A stretch of DNA of 64,000 nt, taken from assembly GCF_947500075.1 (NCBI RefSeq), contig NZ_CANMQS010000002.1:434001-498000 (forward strand). Direction: 5' to 3'. Source of the DNA: an uncultured Sulfitobacter sp. GTDB taxonomy: Bacteria; Pseudomonadota; Alphaproteobacteria; Rhodobacterales; Rhodobacteraceae. Below the pieces are notes generated by a model, which was given only the letters and a program-made list of their open reading frames with translations, made no database searches and was not told the DNA's origin. A program made the translations under genes and the position numbers. Shown here in pieces: positions 27,473 through 35,999 of this stretch (positions within the stretch are counted from its first letter, which is position 1; the number at the start of each line of letters is the position of its first letter).

Positions 27473-28279
27473 TCACCCTTTTGCCATATCCGGCGCGTCC
27501 ACCGCTTTCATGCCCACGACATGATAACCGGCATCCACGTGCAGGTTCTCACCGGTGGTGCCGGAGCCCAGATCGGACAGCAAAAACAGCGCAGCCTTGC
27601 CCACATCTTCGGTGGTGACGTTGCGGCGAAGGGGGGAATTGTATTCGTTCCACTTCATGATGTAGCGGAAATCGCCGATGCCGGAAGCGGCAAGTGTCTT
27701 GATCGGCCCTGCGCTGATTGCGTTGACGCGGATGCCGTCCTTGCCCAGATCCTCGGCCAGATATTTCACGCTGGCCTCCAGCGCGGCTTTGGCCACCCCC
27801 ATGACATTGTAATGCGGCATCACTTTTTCAGCGCCGTAGTAGGTCAGCGTCAGCGCACTGGCGCCGGGGGACATCATCTTTTCCGCCCGTTGCAGGATCG
27901 CGGTGAAGGAATAGACAGAGATGTCCATCGACATCGCGAAGTTGCCCCGGCTGGTGTCGACATACCGCCCGCGCAATTCATTCTTGTCAGAAAATCCAAT
28001 CGCATGCACGACAAAGTCAAGGCTGTCCCAGCGGTCGCGCAGCCCGTCAAAAAGCGCATCCATCGAGGCTTCATCGCCCACATCACAGGGCAGCACGATG
28101 TCACTGCCAAGCTGTGCTGCCAGTGGATCAACCCGCTTTTTCAATGCCTCGCCCTGATAGGAGAATGCCAGCTCTGCGCCTGCGTCCGCCAAAGACTTTG
28201 CAACGCCCCAGGCGATGGATTTGTCATTGGCCAGGCCCATGATCAGCCCGCGTTTGCCCTGCATCAGGTTATTTGCCAT
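27473..28279 (-). CDS. fabI: enoyl-[acyl-carrier-protein] reductase (NADH)
   Basis: A 268-residue short-chain dehydrogenase of the FabI type, catalysing the last reduction of fatty-acid elongation. The N-terminus GKRGLIMGLANDKSIAWGVAK is the atypical FabI nucleotide-binding motif; the catalytic Tyr-x6-Lys pair is in YNVMGVAKAALEASVKYLAEDLG. ATG 28279 matches the family N-terminus; the longer reading frame adds 21 unnatural residues. It is divergent from pdxH with a 243-base gap carrying an 18-bp palindrome. It is the expected target class of triclosan-like inhibitors. Function is secure. Confidence 0.96.
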   Translation of the reverse strand: MANNLMQGKRGLIMGLANDKSIAWGVAKSLADAGAELAFSYQGEALKKRVDPLAAQLGSDIVLPCDVGDEASMDALFDGLRDRWDSLDFVVHAIGFSDKNELRGRYVDTSRGNFAMSMDISVYSFTAILQRAEKMMSPGASALTLTYYGAEKVMPHYNVMGVAKAALEASVKYLAEDLGKDGIRVNAISAGPIKTLAASGIGDFRYIMKWNEYNSPLRRNVTTEDVGKAALFLLSDLGSGTTGENLHVDAGYHVVGMKAVDAPDMAKG

Positions 28280-28411
28280 TCCACTGCCCTTGCCATCTCG
28301 AAAAACTCCCCGTGGTCTATGCCATTGTGGGGGCGCCATCAAGAGAGGGACGCGGCAGGGTTGAATCGTTGATTTTGACCACGAAAACCCGCTGCACCTC
28401 TGCGGGCGCGT

Positions 28412-28429
28412 CGTACACAGCTGTGTACG
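28412..28429. promoter_or_regulatory. perfect 18-bp palindrome between fabI and pdxH
   Basis: CGTACACAGCTGTGTACG is a perfect 18-bp palindrome in the intergenic space of the two divergent genes, 133 bases before fabI and 94 before pdxH. Its size and place suggest an operator for a dimeric regulator; the identity is unknown. The half GTACACA recurs as a direct repeat at 35566-35598. Confidence 0.5.
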
Positions 28430-28522
28430 GTTTTGGTTGTTGGTCGCGAAAAAGTGCGATAGCGCTAGGGGTGAAGTGATTTTTACACCTGAAACGATTT
28501 ACGGCCGAGACGGACAGCAAAG

Positions 28523-29128
28523 ATGGCACAGCGCGCTGAACCTTTTTCAGGCGACGATCCCTTCGTGATCGCGCGGCGATGGATGGATGAGGCGTCCAAG
28601 AGCGAGTTGAACGATCCCGATGCCATCGCCCTTGCGACGGTGGACGAGAGCGGTATGCCCAATGCCCGTGTTGTCCTGCTGAGGGAAGTGGAGGCGGATG
28701 CATTTGTCTTCTATACCAACTACACCAGCGCCAAGGCGCAGGAAATGGACCATGCGGGCAAAGCCGCCTTTGTGATGCACTGGAAATCCCTGCGGCGGCA
28801 GGTGCGGGCACGCGGATTGATCACGCGCGAGGACGGACCGCAGGCGGATGCCTACTATGCGTCGCGGGGGCTCAAAAGCCGGCTGGGGGCCTGGGCATCG
28901 CGGCAGTCACAGCCGCTGGAAAGTCGTGCAGCCCTCATGTACGAAGTGGCACAGCGTGGTGTGGAATTTGGCACCAACCCGCCAAGGCCGCCATTCTGGG
29001 GTGGGTTTCGGCTGACACCGCTGGAGCTTGAATTCTGGGCAGACGGCGCGGCCCGCCTGCATGACCGCTTTCAGTGGCGGCGGGCAACAGTCGCGGACAA
29101 GTGGGAGATCACGCGGCTGAATCCGTGA
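28523..29128 (+). CDS. pdxH: pyridoxamine 5'-phosphate oxidase
   Basis: A 201-residue FMN enzyme that oxidises pyridoxamine/pyridoxine phosphate to PLP. FMN and PLP binding residues lie in [27 protein letters not shown] and in [12 protein letters not shown]; the C-terminal signature [17 protein letters not shown] with WEITRLNP at the end is diagnostic. The length is typical. It is divergent from fabI. Function is secure. Confidence 0.95.
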   Translation: MAQRAEPFSGDDPFVIARRWMDEASKSELNDPDAIALATVDESGMPNARVVLLREVEADAFVFYTNYTSAKAQEMDHAGKAAFVMHWKSLRRQVRARGLITREDGPQADAYYASRGLKSRLGAWASRQSQPLESRAALMYEVAQRGVEFGTNPPRPPFWGGFRLTPLELEFWADGAARLHDRFQWRRATVADKWEITRLNP

Positions 29129-29224
29129 CCGGATCGGTTTGAGCGTGTAAGAAATACGAACCGGGCTGTGCCACGTTGAGAAACGGTGCAGAGTTCGGCA
29201 AGACAAGAAGACAAAAGGACCAAA

Positions 29225-29788
29225 GTGGCAGAGAACGACAACAACGCATTTGACGATGACACCGATGACGCACATGCGGTCACCGGTGTGGTCAAATGGT
29301 TTGACCCGGTCAAAGGGTTCGGATTTGTGGTCGCCGATGAAGGCGGGCCCGATATCTTGCTGCATGTGAACGTGTTGCGGAATTTCGGCCAAAGCTCTGT
29401 TGCGGATGGCGCGCGGATTGACCTGATGGCGCAGCGCACGGACCGCGGGGTTCAGGCCACCTCTGTCACGGCCATCCAGCCGCCCGAAGGGTCACAGGCC
29501 GCGGCCCTTGCCGATATCGTGGGCATGGATGCCGAACAGGTGCTGGCCGCACCGCTTGAACCTGCACGGGTCAAATGGTTCGACAAATCCAAGGGCTTCG
29601 GTTTTGCCAATGTCTTTGGCAAGCCAGAGGATGTGTTCCTGCATATCGAGGTGCTGCGCCAATCGGGGCTGTCGGACCTGCAACCGGGCGAAGCATTGGC
29701 GATGCGGGTCATTGAGGGCAAGCGTGGCTCCATGGCGGCTGAGGTGCAGGCGTGGGAAACGGTCCTGACTGGCGACGACAACAGCTGA
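29225..29788 (+). CDS. double cold-shock-domain protein
   Basis: A 187-residue protein with two cold-shock domains. The first (about residues 20-80) has VVKWFDPVKGFGFVVADEGGPDILLHV; the second (about residues 115-175) has RVKWFDKSKGFGFANVFGKPEDVFLHIEVL. Both hold RNP1-like KGFGF and RNP2-like LH motifs for single-stranded nucleic acid binding. GTG 29225 is chosen because AAGGA precedes it by five bases. Two-domain CSPs of this type are common in alphaproteobacteria. It shares one base with the next gene (TGATG). Confidence 0.9.
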   Translation: MAENDNNAFDDDTDDAHAVTGVVKWFDPVKGFGFVVADEGGPDILLHVNVLRNFGQSSVADGARIDLMAQRTDRGVQATSVTAIQPPEGSQAAALADIVGMDAEQVLAAPLEPARVKWFDKSKGFGFANVFGKPEDVFLHIEVLRQSGLSDLQPGEALAMRVIEGKRGSMAAEVQAWETVLTGDDNS

Positions 29789-30261
29789 TGAGATCGATGC
29801 TGCGGGCCCTTGTGCTGATCTGCGCCATGGGACCCGGTGCAGCATGGGCGGCGTGCCGCGAAGACGTGGTGGAACTGCGCGGTGACTGGGGCAAGGCGCG
29901 TTTCACCGTGGAGATTGCCGACGATCCCGAAGAGCAGATGCAGGGGCTGATGCACCGGCAGAGCATGGCAACCTCAGCGGGCATGCTGTTTATCTACGAC
30001 ACCCCGCGCGCGGCGTCCTTCTGGATGCGCAATACGTTGATTTCGCTGGATATGCTGTTTCTTGATGCGCAGGGGGTGGTGCAACATATCCACCATGACG
30101 CCAAACCGCTGGATGAGACGCCGATCTTTGGCGGGGATGACATTCTGGCCGTATTGGAGATCAACGGCGGGTTGTCGCGGCGCTTGGGGCTGGTGCCCGG
30201 CAGCCAGATGCGGCATCCGGCGTTTGCGGCAGGCACTGCGGCCTGGCCCTGTACGGGTTGA
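29788..30261 (+). CDS. DUF192 family exported protein
   Basis: A 157-residue protein with an N-terminal signal peptide (MLRALVLICAMGPGAAWA) and a DUF192 domain: VEIADDPEEQMQGLMHRQSM, FIYDTPRAASFWMRNTLISLDMLFLDAQG, and VLEINGGLSRRLGL. The FWM(R/K)NT motif is the family mark. Its function is unknown; a periplasmic or membrane-associated role is likely. It is coupled to the cold-shock gene through TGATG, a conserved pairing in Rhodobacterales as far as I recall. Confidence 0.85.
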   Translation: MRSMLRALVLICAMGPGAAWAACREDVVELRGDWGKARFTVEIADDPEEQMQGLMHRQSMATSAGMLFIYDTPRAASFWMRNTLISLDMLFLDAQGVVQHIHHDAKPLDETPIFGGDDILAVLEINGGLSRRLGLVPGSQMRHPAFAAGTAAWPCTG

Positions 30262-30356
30262 AAACGCGGATGGTCCTGCTTGATGCAGGGACTTTGCACA
30301 TTCCGTTCATTCTGGGGCTTTTCAATCCTCGCATCCCTCGCTAAAGAGGCCCGTGT

Positions 30357-30433
30357 CGGAGCGTGGCGCAGCCTGGTAGCGCACCTGTTTTGGGTACAGG
30401 GGGTCGGAGGTTCGAATCCTCTCGCTCCGACCA
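30357..30433 (+). tRNA. tRNA-Pro (anticodon UGG)
   Basis: Seventy-seven bases fold as a cloverleaf: acceptor CGGAGCG/CGCTCCG with C1-G72 as usual for proline, a D arm, anticodon stem CCTGT/ACAGG with loop TTTGGGT giving anticodon TGG, T arm GGAGG with TTCGAAT loop, discriminator A and encoded CCA. It reads CCN proline codons with a preference for CCA/CCG. Confidence 0.95.
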
Positions 30434-30481
30434 CTTTTCAAATATCATCTGTTTTGCGGTGCGGGCCCTTGTGGCTTTTCC

Positions 30482-30490
30482 TGTGGATAA
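30482..30490 (-). promoter_or_regulatory. DnaA-box sequence upstream of nrdJ
   Basis: TGTGGATAA, the reverse complement of the consensus R-box TTATCCACA. A single site; it may bind DnaA, as DnaA regulates ribonucleotide reductase in E. coli, or be chance. Confidence 0.35.
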
Positions 30491-30668
30491 CACTGGGCCG
30501 CAGGTTTCCAGAGGCAAGCGGGGCGCGTCGGTCCCCGGCGGCTGCGATCCTTGGGGCATGTGGGGCGCAGGGTTTTTGTCTGTACCACCCATCGCGCGCG
30601 GGTCGGTGAGGTCTTTGAGGCGCGCTCAGGGAGGGATGTTGACCGATTCCTCTCAAACCCCCGTCCAT

Positions 30669-30724
30669 CCCTATATCTTGTGGTTGAGCGCCGATCTGTC
30701 GCGGGTTTGAGCTGTATCTAGTGG
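30669..30724 (+). promoter_or_regulatory. candidate tandem NrdR boxes
   Basis: CCCTATATCTTGTGG (30669-30683) and TGTATCTAGTGG (30713-30724) align as TATCTnGTGG with an offset of 41 bases, a whole number of helical turns, as is typical for paired NrdR sites before ribonucleotide reductase genes. They lie about 560 bases before the nrdJ start, farther than usual. A third, weaker, reverse-oriented match is at 31090-31102. Confidence 0.45.
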
Positions 30725-31283
30725 CGGCCTGATCGCGTCATGCGATAATATTGCCACGATTTTGCCGGCCGGACGGCGGTGCTTTGCTCAAATTCTGCAA
30801 GGGGGGCAAAAAAGATCTGACCGGCTTTTTGGCGCGGTCCAAAATGTTAATGAAAGGTTAATCCAGCAGGCGTGGATTTGCTAAATCCCCTCTTTGCCTT
30901 GATAAAATTCACCCGACGTCAGCCGCATCCCTGTGTGCAACTCTGGGGACGGGCGGTGACTGAATCACGCGAAACTTGACGCGCGCAAGAAACCGGTCGC
31001 GGGTCAACTGCAAGATTGACGAAAAATCAAAATAATGACGTTGACCCAGTAGGGGTGAATACGCCAGATTGTGCAAACCAAAGACGAGGCCACAACATCT
31101 AGACGAAACTGGATGGCGGCTGGTCTGGGGCAGGGATGGACAAAACAGGCGACTTGAACCCACGTTCAGGACACTGCGCGACGTGCGCGGGCCGAAAAGC
31201 GTTTTCTGACCCATGGTGAGCAACCGGAGACCGCGCAATGACGCGGTGCCCGACAATGACAACTTGGACATGAGGCACGTGCC

Positions 31284-34200
31284 ATGAAAATTGAACGCAG
31301 ATTTACCACACCGGGTCAGGACGCATATGCAGATCTGGATTTCATTACGACAGTGTCGGAAATCCGGAACCCGGACGGGTCGATCGTGTTCAAACTGGAT
31401 GACGTCGAAGTCCCCTCCAGCTGGAGCCAGGTGGCAAGCGACGTAATCGCGCAGAAATACTTCCGCAAGGCGGGCGTGCCGTCCAAACTGAAGCGCGTGA
31501 AGGAAAAGGGCGTGCCGGAGTTCCTGTGGCGCTCCGTTGCGGCAGAGGGCGCGGAAATGGGGGGCGAGACGTCTTCCAAGCAGGTGTTTGACCGTCTGGC
31601 AGGGGCCTGGGCCTATTGGGGCTGGAAGGGCGGCTATTTCTCCGATGAGGACGATGCGCGCGCGTACTTTGACGAAATGCGCCACATGCTGGCCTCCCAG
31701 CGGGCGGCACCGAATTCGCCGCAGTGGTTCAACACCGGCCTGCACTGGGCCTACGGCATCGACGGGCCTGCGCAGGGTCACTATTATGTGGACTTCAAAA
31801 CCGGCAAGCTTACCCGTTCCAAATCCTCCTATGAGCATCCACAGCCACACGCCTGCTTCATCCAGTCCGTGGCGGACGATCTGGTGGGCGATGGCGGCAT
31901 CATGGATCTGTGGGTGCGCGAAGCGCGTCTGTTCAAATATGGCTCCGGCACGGGCACCAACTTCTCCTCCCTGCGCGGCGAAGGGGAGAAGCTGTCGGGT
32001 GGCGGTAAATCCTCTGGATTGATGGGTTTCCTGAAGATCGGCGACCGCGCAGCGGGTGCGATCAAATCCGGCGGCACCACGCGCCGGGCGGCAAAGATGG
32101 TGATTGTCGATGCCGATCACCCGGATATCGAAGACTTCATCAACTGGAAGGTGCTGGAAGAGCAGAAAGTGGCGAGCATCGTCGCCGGCTCCAAGATGCA
32201 CGAAGAGAAGCTGAACCTGATTTTCGCGGCCATCAAAGGCTGGGACGGCACGGCAGAGGATGCCTATGACCCGGCGAAGAACGAGCAGCTGAAAGCCGCG
32301 ATCCGGTCGGCCAAGAAGGTTGCGATCCCTGAGACATACGTCAAGCGCGTGCTGGATTACGCCAAGCAGGGCCACACCAGCATTGAGTTCCCCACATACG
32401 ACACCGATTGGGATTCGGAGGCCTATAATTCTGTCTCTGGTCAGAACTCCAACAACTCCATCCGCGTGACCAATGGTTTCTTGACGGCCGTCGAAAAAGA
32501 CGCCGATTGGGAATTGATCGACCGGGTCACCGGCAAAGTGTCCAAGACCATCCGGGCGCGCGATCTGTGGGCGCAGGTGGGCCACGCGGCTTGGGCCTGT
32601 GCCGATCCGGGCATTCAATACCACGATACGGTTAACGATTGGCATACGTGCCCCGAAGATGGCGCCATTCGCGGCTCAAACCCTTGTTCCGAGTACATGT
32701 TCCTCGACGACACGGCGTGTAACCTGGCATCCATGAACCTGCTGACCTTCCTTGAGGACGGCGTGTTCAACGTGGAAGACTACATGCACGCCTCCCGCCT
32801 GTGGACCGTGACGCTGGAAATCTCTGTGACGATGGCGCAGTTCCCCTCCAAGGAAATCGCGCAGCGGTCTTACGACTTCCGCACGCTGGGTCTGGGCTAT
32901 GCCAACATTGGCGGGCTGCTGATGAACATGGGGTATTCCTATGACAGTGACGAGGGCCGTGCGCTCTGCGGTTCGCTTACAGCGATCATGACCGGTGTGG
33001 CCTATGCGACGTCTGCCGAGATGGCGGGCGAGTTGGGGCCATTCCCCGGCTACAAGCGCAACAGCGACCACATGCTGCGGGTCATCCGCAACCACCGCAA
33101 CGCCGCTTACGGTGAAGCGCAGGGCTATGAGAAGCTGAGCGTCAAGCCCGTGCCGCTGGATCACGGCAACTGCCCGCAGCCGGGTCTGGTCGATGTGGCC
33201 ACGTCCTGCTGGGATGAGGCCTTGACGCTGGGTGAAAAGCACGGCTACCGCAACGCACAGACCACCGTGATCGCGCCCACCGGCACCATCGGTCTGGTGA
33301 TGGATTGCGACACCACCGGCATCGAGCCTGACTTCGCGCTGGTGAAATTCAAGAAACTGGCCGGGGGCGGCTATTTCAAGATCATCAACCAATCCGTACC
33401 AGCGGCATTGGAAAAGCAGGGCTACAGCTCTGCCCAGATCGAGGAAATCGTCAGCTACGCGGTGGGTCATGGCACCATCGGCAACGCGCCGGGGATCAAC
33501 CACACCACGCTGATGGGCCACGGGTTTGGCCCCAATGAACTGGCCAAGGTGGATGCGGCATTGGCGCAGGCCTTTGACATCCGGTTTGTGTTCAACCAGT
33601 GGACGCTGGGCGAAGAGTTCTGCACGCAGGTGCTGGGCATCCCCGCTGAGAAGCTGAACGATCCGACGTTTGACCTGTTGAAATCGCTGGGTTTCTCCCG
33701 TGCGGACATCGACGCGGCCAACGACCATGTTTGCGGCACGATGACGCTGGAAGGGGCGCCGCACCTGAAAGAAGAGCATTACAGCATCTTCGATTGCGCC
33801 AACCCCTGCGGCAAGAAGGGCAAGCGGTTCCTCGGCGTGAACAGCCACATCACCATGATGGCGGCGGCACAGTCTTTCATCTCCGGTGCGATCTCCAAGA
33901 CGATCAACATGCCCAACGATGCCACCATCGAGGATTGCCAGAGCGCCTATGAGCTGAGCTGGTCCCTGGGCATCAAGGCCAACGCGCTTTACCGCGACGG
34001 CTCCAAGCTGAGCCAGCCTCTGGCGGCAGCGCTGGTTGAGGATGATGACGAGGCGGCAGAGGTGCTGGAAAGCGGCTCCATTCAGGAGAAAGCCACTGTT
34101 CTGGCGGAGAAAATCGTCGAGAAGGTGATCGTCAAGGAAATCGTCCGCTCCAACCGGGAGAAGATGCCACAGCGCCGCAAGGGCTATACCCAGAAAGCCA

Positions 34201-34946
34201 TCGTGGGCGGCCACAAGGTCTATCTGCGCACCGGCGAATACGAGGATGGCAAGCTGGGTGAGATCTTCATCGACATGCACAAGGAAGGCGCTGGCTTCCG
34301 GGCGATGATGAACAACTTCGCCATCGCGGTGTCGGTGGGCCTGCAATACGGCGTGCCGCTGGAGGAGTTCGTGGACGCTTTCACCTTCACCAAGTTCGAG
34401 CCCGCGGGCATGGTGCAGGGCAACGAGACGATCCGCAATGCGACCTCCATCCTGGACTATATTTTCCGTGAGTTGGCAGTGTCTTACCTTGACCGCACGG
34501 ATCTGGCGCATGTGAAGCCCGAAGGGGCTACATTCGATGATCTGGGCAAGGGCGAGGAAGAGGAAAGCGTCGCCAACCTGAGCGAACTCTCTGAGACGGC
34601 GGCGACCAGATCGCTGGAAGTCCTCAAGCAGATCAGCTCCACCGGCTACCTGCGCAACCGCCTGCCACAGGAGTTGGTTGTGTTGCAGGGCGGTCAGATT
34701 GATCCGGTATCAAGCCTTGCAGGCGCGGTTGCGGACGTGGCAAATGCACCTGTGGCCGTGGCAATGGCATCCGGCGCATCTGGCACAGCAATCGCGGCCA
34801 GCACGACCAGTCTGGATGCCCGCACCAAGGCCAAGATGCAGGGATACGAGGGCGAGGCTTGCGGTGAATGTGGTAACTTCACCCTGGTCCGCAACGGGAC
34901 CTGTATGAAATGCAACACATGCGGCGGCACCTCCGGGTGCAGCTGA
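31284..34946 (+). CDS. nrdJ: vitamin B12-dependent (class II) ribonucleotide reductase
   Basis: A 1220-residue adenosylcobalamin-dependent ribonucleoside-diphosphate reductase, which makes deoxynucleotides with or without oxygen. The core barrel shows [16 protein letters not shown], the substrate-site stretch [21 protein letters not shown], and the catalytic finger-loop region [22 protein letters not shown]. The C-terminus ends in [19 protein letters not shown] with further Cys, a zinc-like/redox tail expected to re-reduce the active site. The size is that of the long alphaproteobacterial NrdJ. The window also holds cobK, consistent with a B12-making organism. Function is secure. Confidence 0.96.
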   Translation: MKIERRFTTPGQDAYADLDFITTVSEIRNPDGSIVFKLDDVEVPSSWSQVASDVIAQKYFRKAGVPSKLKRVKEKGVPEFLWRSVAAEGAEMGGETSSKQVFDRLAGAWAYWGWKGGYFSDEDDARAYFDEMRHMLASQRAAPNSPQWFNTGLHWAYGIDGPAQGHYYVDFKTGKLTRSKSSYEHPQPHACFIQSVADDLVGDGGIMDLWVREARLFKYGSGTGTNFSSLRGEGEKLSGGGKSSGLMGFLKIGDRAAGAIKSGGTTRRAAKMVIVDADHPDIEDFINWKVLEEQKVASIVAGSKMHEEKLNLIFAAIKGWDGTAEDAYDPAKNEQLKAAIRSAKKVAIPETYVKRVLDYAKQGHTSIEFPTYDTDWDSEAYNSVSGQNSNNSIRVTNGFLTAVEKDADWELIDRVTGKVSKTIRARDLWAQVGHAAWACADPGIQYHDTVNDWHTCPEDGAIRGSNPCSEYMFLDDTACNLASMNLLTFLEDGVFNVEDYMHASRLWTVTLEISVTMAQFPSKEIAQRSYDFRTLGLGYANIGGLLMNMGYSYDSDEGRALCGSLTAIMTGVAYATSAEMAGELGPFPGYKRNSDHMLRVIRNHRNAAYGEAQGYEKLSVKPVPLDHGNCPQPGLVDVATSCWDEALTLGEKHGYRNAQTTVIAPTGTIGLVMDCDTTGIEPDFALVKFKKLAGGGYFKIINQSVPAALEKQGYSSAQIEEIVSYAVGHGTIGNAPGINHTTLMGHGFGPNELAKVDAALAQAFDIRFVFNQWTLGEEFCTQVLGIPAEKLNDPTFDLLKSLGFSRADIDAANDHVCGTMTLEGAPHLKEEHYSIFDCANPCGKKGKRFLGVNSHITMMAAAQSFISGAISKTINMPNDATIEDCQSAYELSWSLGIKANALYRDGSKLSQPLAAALVEDDDEAAEVLESGSIQEKATVLAEKIVEKVIVKEIVRSNREKMPQRRKGYTQKAIVGGHKVYLRTGEYEDGKLGEIFIDMHKEGAGFRAMMNNFAIAVSVGLQYGVPLEEFVDAFTFTKFEPAGMVQGNETIRNATSILDYIFRELAVSYLDRTDLAHVKPEGATFDDLGKGEEEESVANLSELSETAATRSLEVLKQISSTGYLRNRLPQELVVLQGGQIDPVSSLAGAVADVANAPVAVAMASGASGTAIAASTTSLDARTKAKMQGYEGEACGECGNFTLVRNGTCMKCNTCGGTSGCS

Positions 34947-34959
34947 GAAGGATAGTACC

Positions 34960-35250
34960 ATGGCCGAGGAAACACGCGTCTTTGAGAACGCACAGATCAA
35001 GGTGGGGGACCAGACATCCGATCCGATGACGGTGACGATCGAGGTGACCCGCACGCCAGAGGGCAAACGCTCCGGCGCGGGGGAGGCGAAGCTCTCCGAG
35101 GAGGTCTTTGCCGCCATCGAAAGCGTCAACGGGGCGGCCCATGTCCACACCCAGAACGGCGACACCTTCGCGATCATGATGCGCAAGGCCTACAAGCAGT
35201 CCTTCCGGGTCGAGTTCGTGACCTCCGGCCCGGTGCCGGAGCCGTCCTGA
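34960..35250 (+). CDS. small conserved protein downstream of nrdJ, 96 aa
   Basis: I do not recognise a domain. The protein is soluble, without Cys motif or membrane segment, with the first half reading as beta-strands (IKVGDQTSDPMTVTIEVTRT) and the second as a helix then strand (LSEEVFAAIESVNGAAHVHTQNGD). AAGGA lies eight bases before the ATG, and the gap from nrdJ is 13 bases, so the two are surely co-transcribed. A role in ribonucleotide reduction is possible by context only. Confidence 0.7.
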   Translation: MAEETRVFENAQIKVGDQTSDPMTVTIEVTRTPEGKRSGAGEAKLSEEVFAAIESVNGAAHVHTQNGDTFAIMMRKAYKQSFRVEFVTSGPVPEPS

Positions 35251-35269
35251 GGGGGCTGCAAGAGATATA

Positions 35270-35420
35270 GGGGAGCGGCAACGCTCTCTGGATTACATGG
35301 GGCGGGTGCGCTCGCCCCCTGACGACGTTCAGGCCGCAGGCAATAAAACATCGAGCGGTTAACATATTGAGCCTGAACGGCGAGACTACGGGAGGGCTTC
35401 GGCTCTCCCTTTCTTCTTTT
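35270..35420 (+). ncRNA. candidate structured RNA: four hairpins ending in a terminator
   Basis: Right after the nrdJ companion gene four stems follow each other: an 8-bp stem with a GCAA tetraloop (35270-35289), an 8-bp GC stem with loop TGCG (35299-35318), a perfect 9-bp stem CGTTCAGGC/GCCTGAACG closing a 36-base loop (35326-35379), and the terminator (35390-35420). This may be a stable 3' UTR, an sRNA cut from it, or an independent RNA; no known family (6S, SRP, tmRNA, RNase P) was recognised. Confidence 0.45.
35390..35420 (+). terminator. strong intrinsic terminator of the nrdJ unit
   Basis: An 8-bp stem GGGAGGGC/GCTCTCCC with a TTCG tetraloop is followed by TTTCTTCTTTT. This is the best-formed rho-independent terminator in the window besides the one after the porin gene. 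Confidence 0.9.
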
Positions 35421-35999
35421 GGAGATGGGTTGCGGGAGGCCTTCCTGCGGCGATTTGGTGTTGCGCGCGGGGTGGTTTGCAGGTGCAGAAACCGGGAGTG
35501 GCGGCGGAATTGGGGTGGAGCGGGTTAACGGATTGTTTTCACGTGGTTTTCACGGGGCACCATGCGTACACATGCTGTACACAACCTGTACACCGCTCGG
35601 GACGCCGAAGCCGGGTTAACGGGGCGTGCGGTGGTGTGGGACGTCAGGCGCATGTGACCTTTGCGTCTGAGGCTGACCCAAGATGGGAAACAGGCCTTCG
35701 CGCGAGATGCGGCGAAGGCGTTGAGAGGGACCCTTGGCGACCAATGCTGCGGTTTGCATGTATGACTGCTTTGGCGAACCGAGCTGTTATTGAAGTCTGA
35801 TTGGTCGACAAATGCCACGCTTTCCGCTTCATCCGGCAAGTGCAAAGCTCAGGAGCAAGGCACGCGGCTGGATGGCACGGTTTCGGTACGTTTGCGATGC
35901 GGAGATTCAACGAATGTCAACATCCTCATGTTAGTGCGCTCTTATGCTCTGCTTCTTGGTGGGGTTCCCTGATTTTGGCGCAAGCAAAGGAGTTACATC
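35421..35999. other. non-coding region at the start of the accessory segment
   Basis: Nearly 580 bases with no convincing gene. The first part carries the phased 11-bp repeats (35535-35598). From about 35640 on the base composition drops and no reading frame has a good start; a 107-codon frame at 35477-35800 crosses the repeats and lacks a Shine-Dalgarno. The last bases hold AAGGAG for the TTG-started kinase. Decayed sequence or a small RNA cannot be excluded. Confidence 0.5.
35535..35598 (+). repeat. phased 11-bp direct repeats (GTTTTCAC x2, GTACAC x3)
   Basis: GTTTTCAC occurs at 35535 and 35546, and GTACAC at 35566, 35577 and 35588; within each set the period is exactly 11 bases, one helical turn. 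This is the layout of sites bound by OmpR/PhoB-type regulators or of iterons. No gene start lies close downstream; the kinase begins 400 bases later. Confidence 0.6.

Larger units (their letters stand above)
30434..31283 (+). other. 850-base non-coding region upstream of nrdJ
   Basis: No convincing gene is present between tRNA-Pro and nrdJ. The region holds a perfect DnaA-box sequence (30482-30490), three candidate NrdR-type sites, and AT-richer stretches near 30830-30910 and 31010-31045 that may contain promoters. A minus-strand frame covering 30909-32645 is an antisense shadow of nrdJ. I see no cobalamin riboswitch signature (no B12-box-like GCCACTG). Confidence 0.6.

Noticed and set aside
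30434-31283. Cobalamin riboswitch before nrdJ
   Set aside because: No B12-box-like motif or matching stems seen; B12-dependent reductases are not usually under this riboswitch.
30909-32645. 578-codon minus-strand open frame
   Set aside because: Mostly antisense to the start of nrdJ and continuing through the leader region; no motif and no ribosome-binding site.
32676-34511. 611-codon minus-strand open frame
   Set aside because: Antisense to nrdJ, which has full family motifs; the frame is an effect of high GC and codon bias and has no recognisable domain.
35263-35420. 6S, SRP, tmRNA or RNase P RNA
   Set aside because: The hairpin order and lack of the conserved bubble, GGAA loop, tRNA-like ends or P4 motif do not match any of these families.
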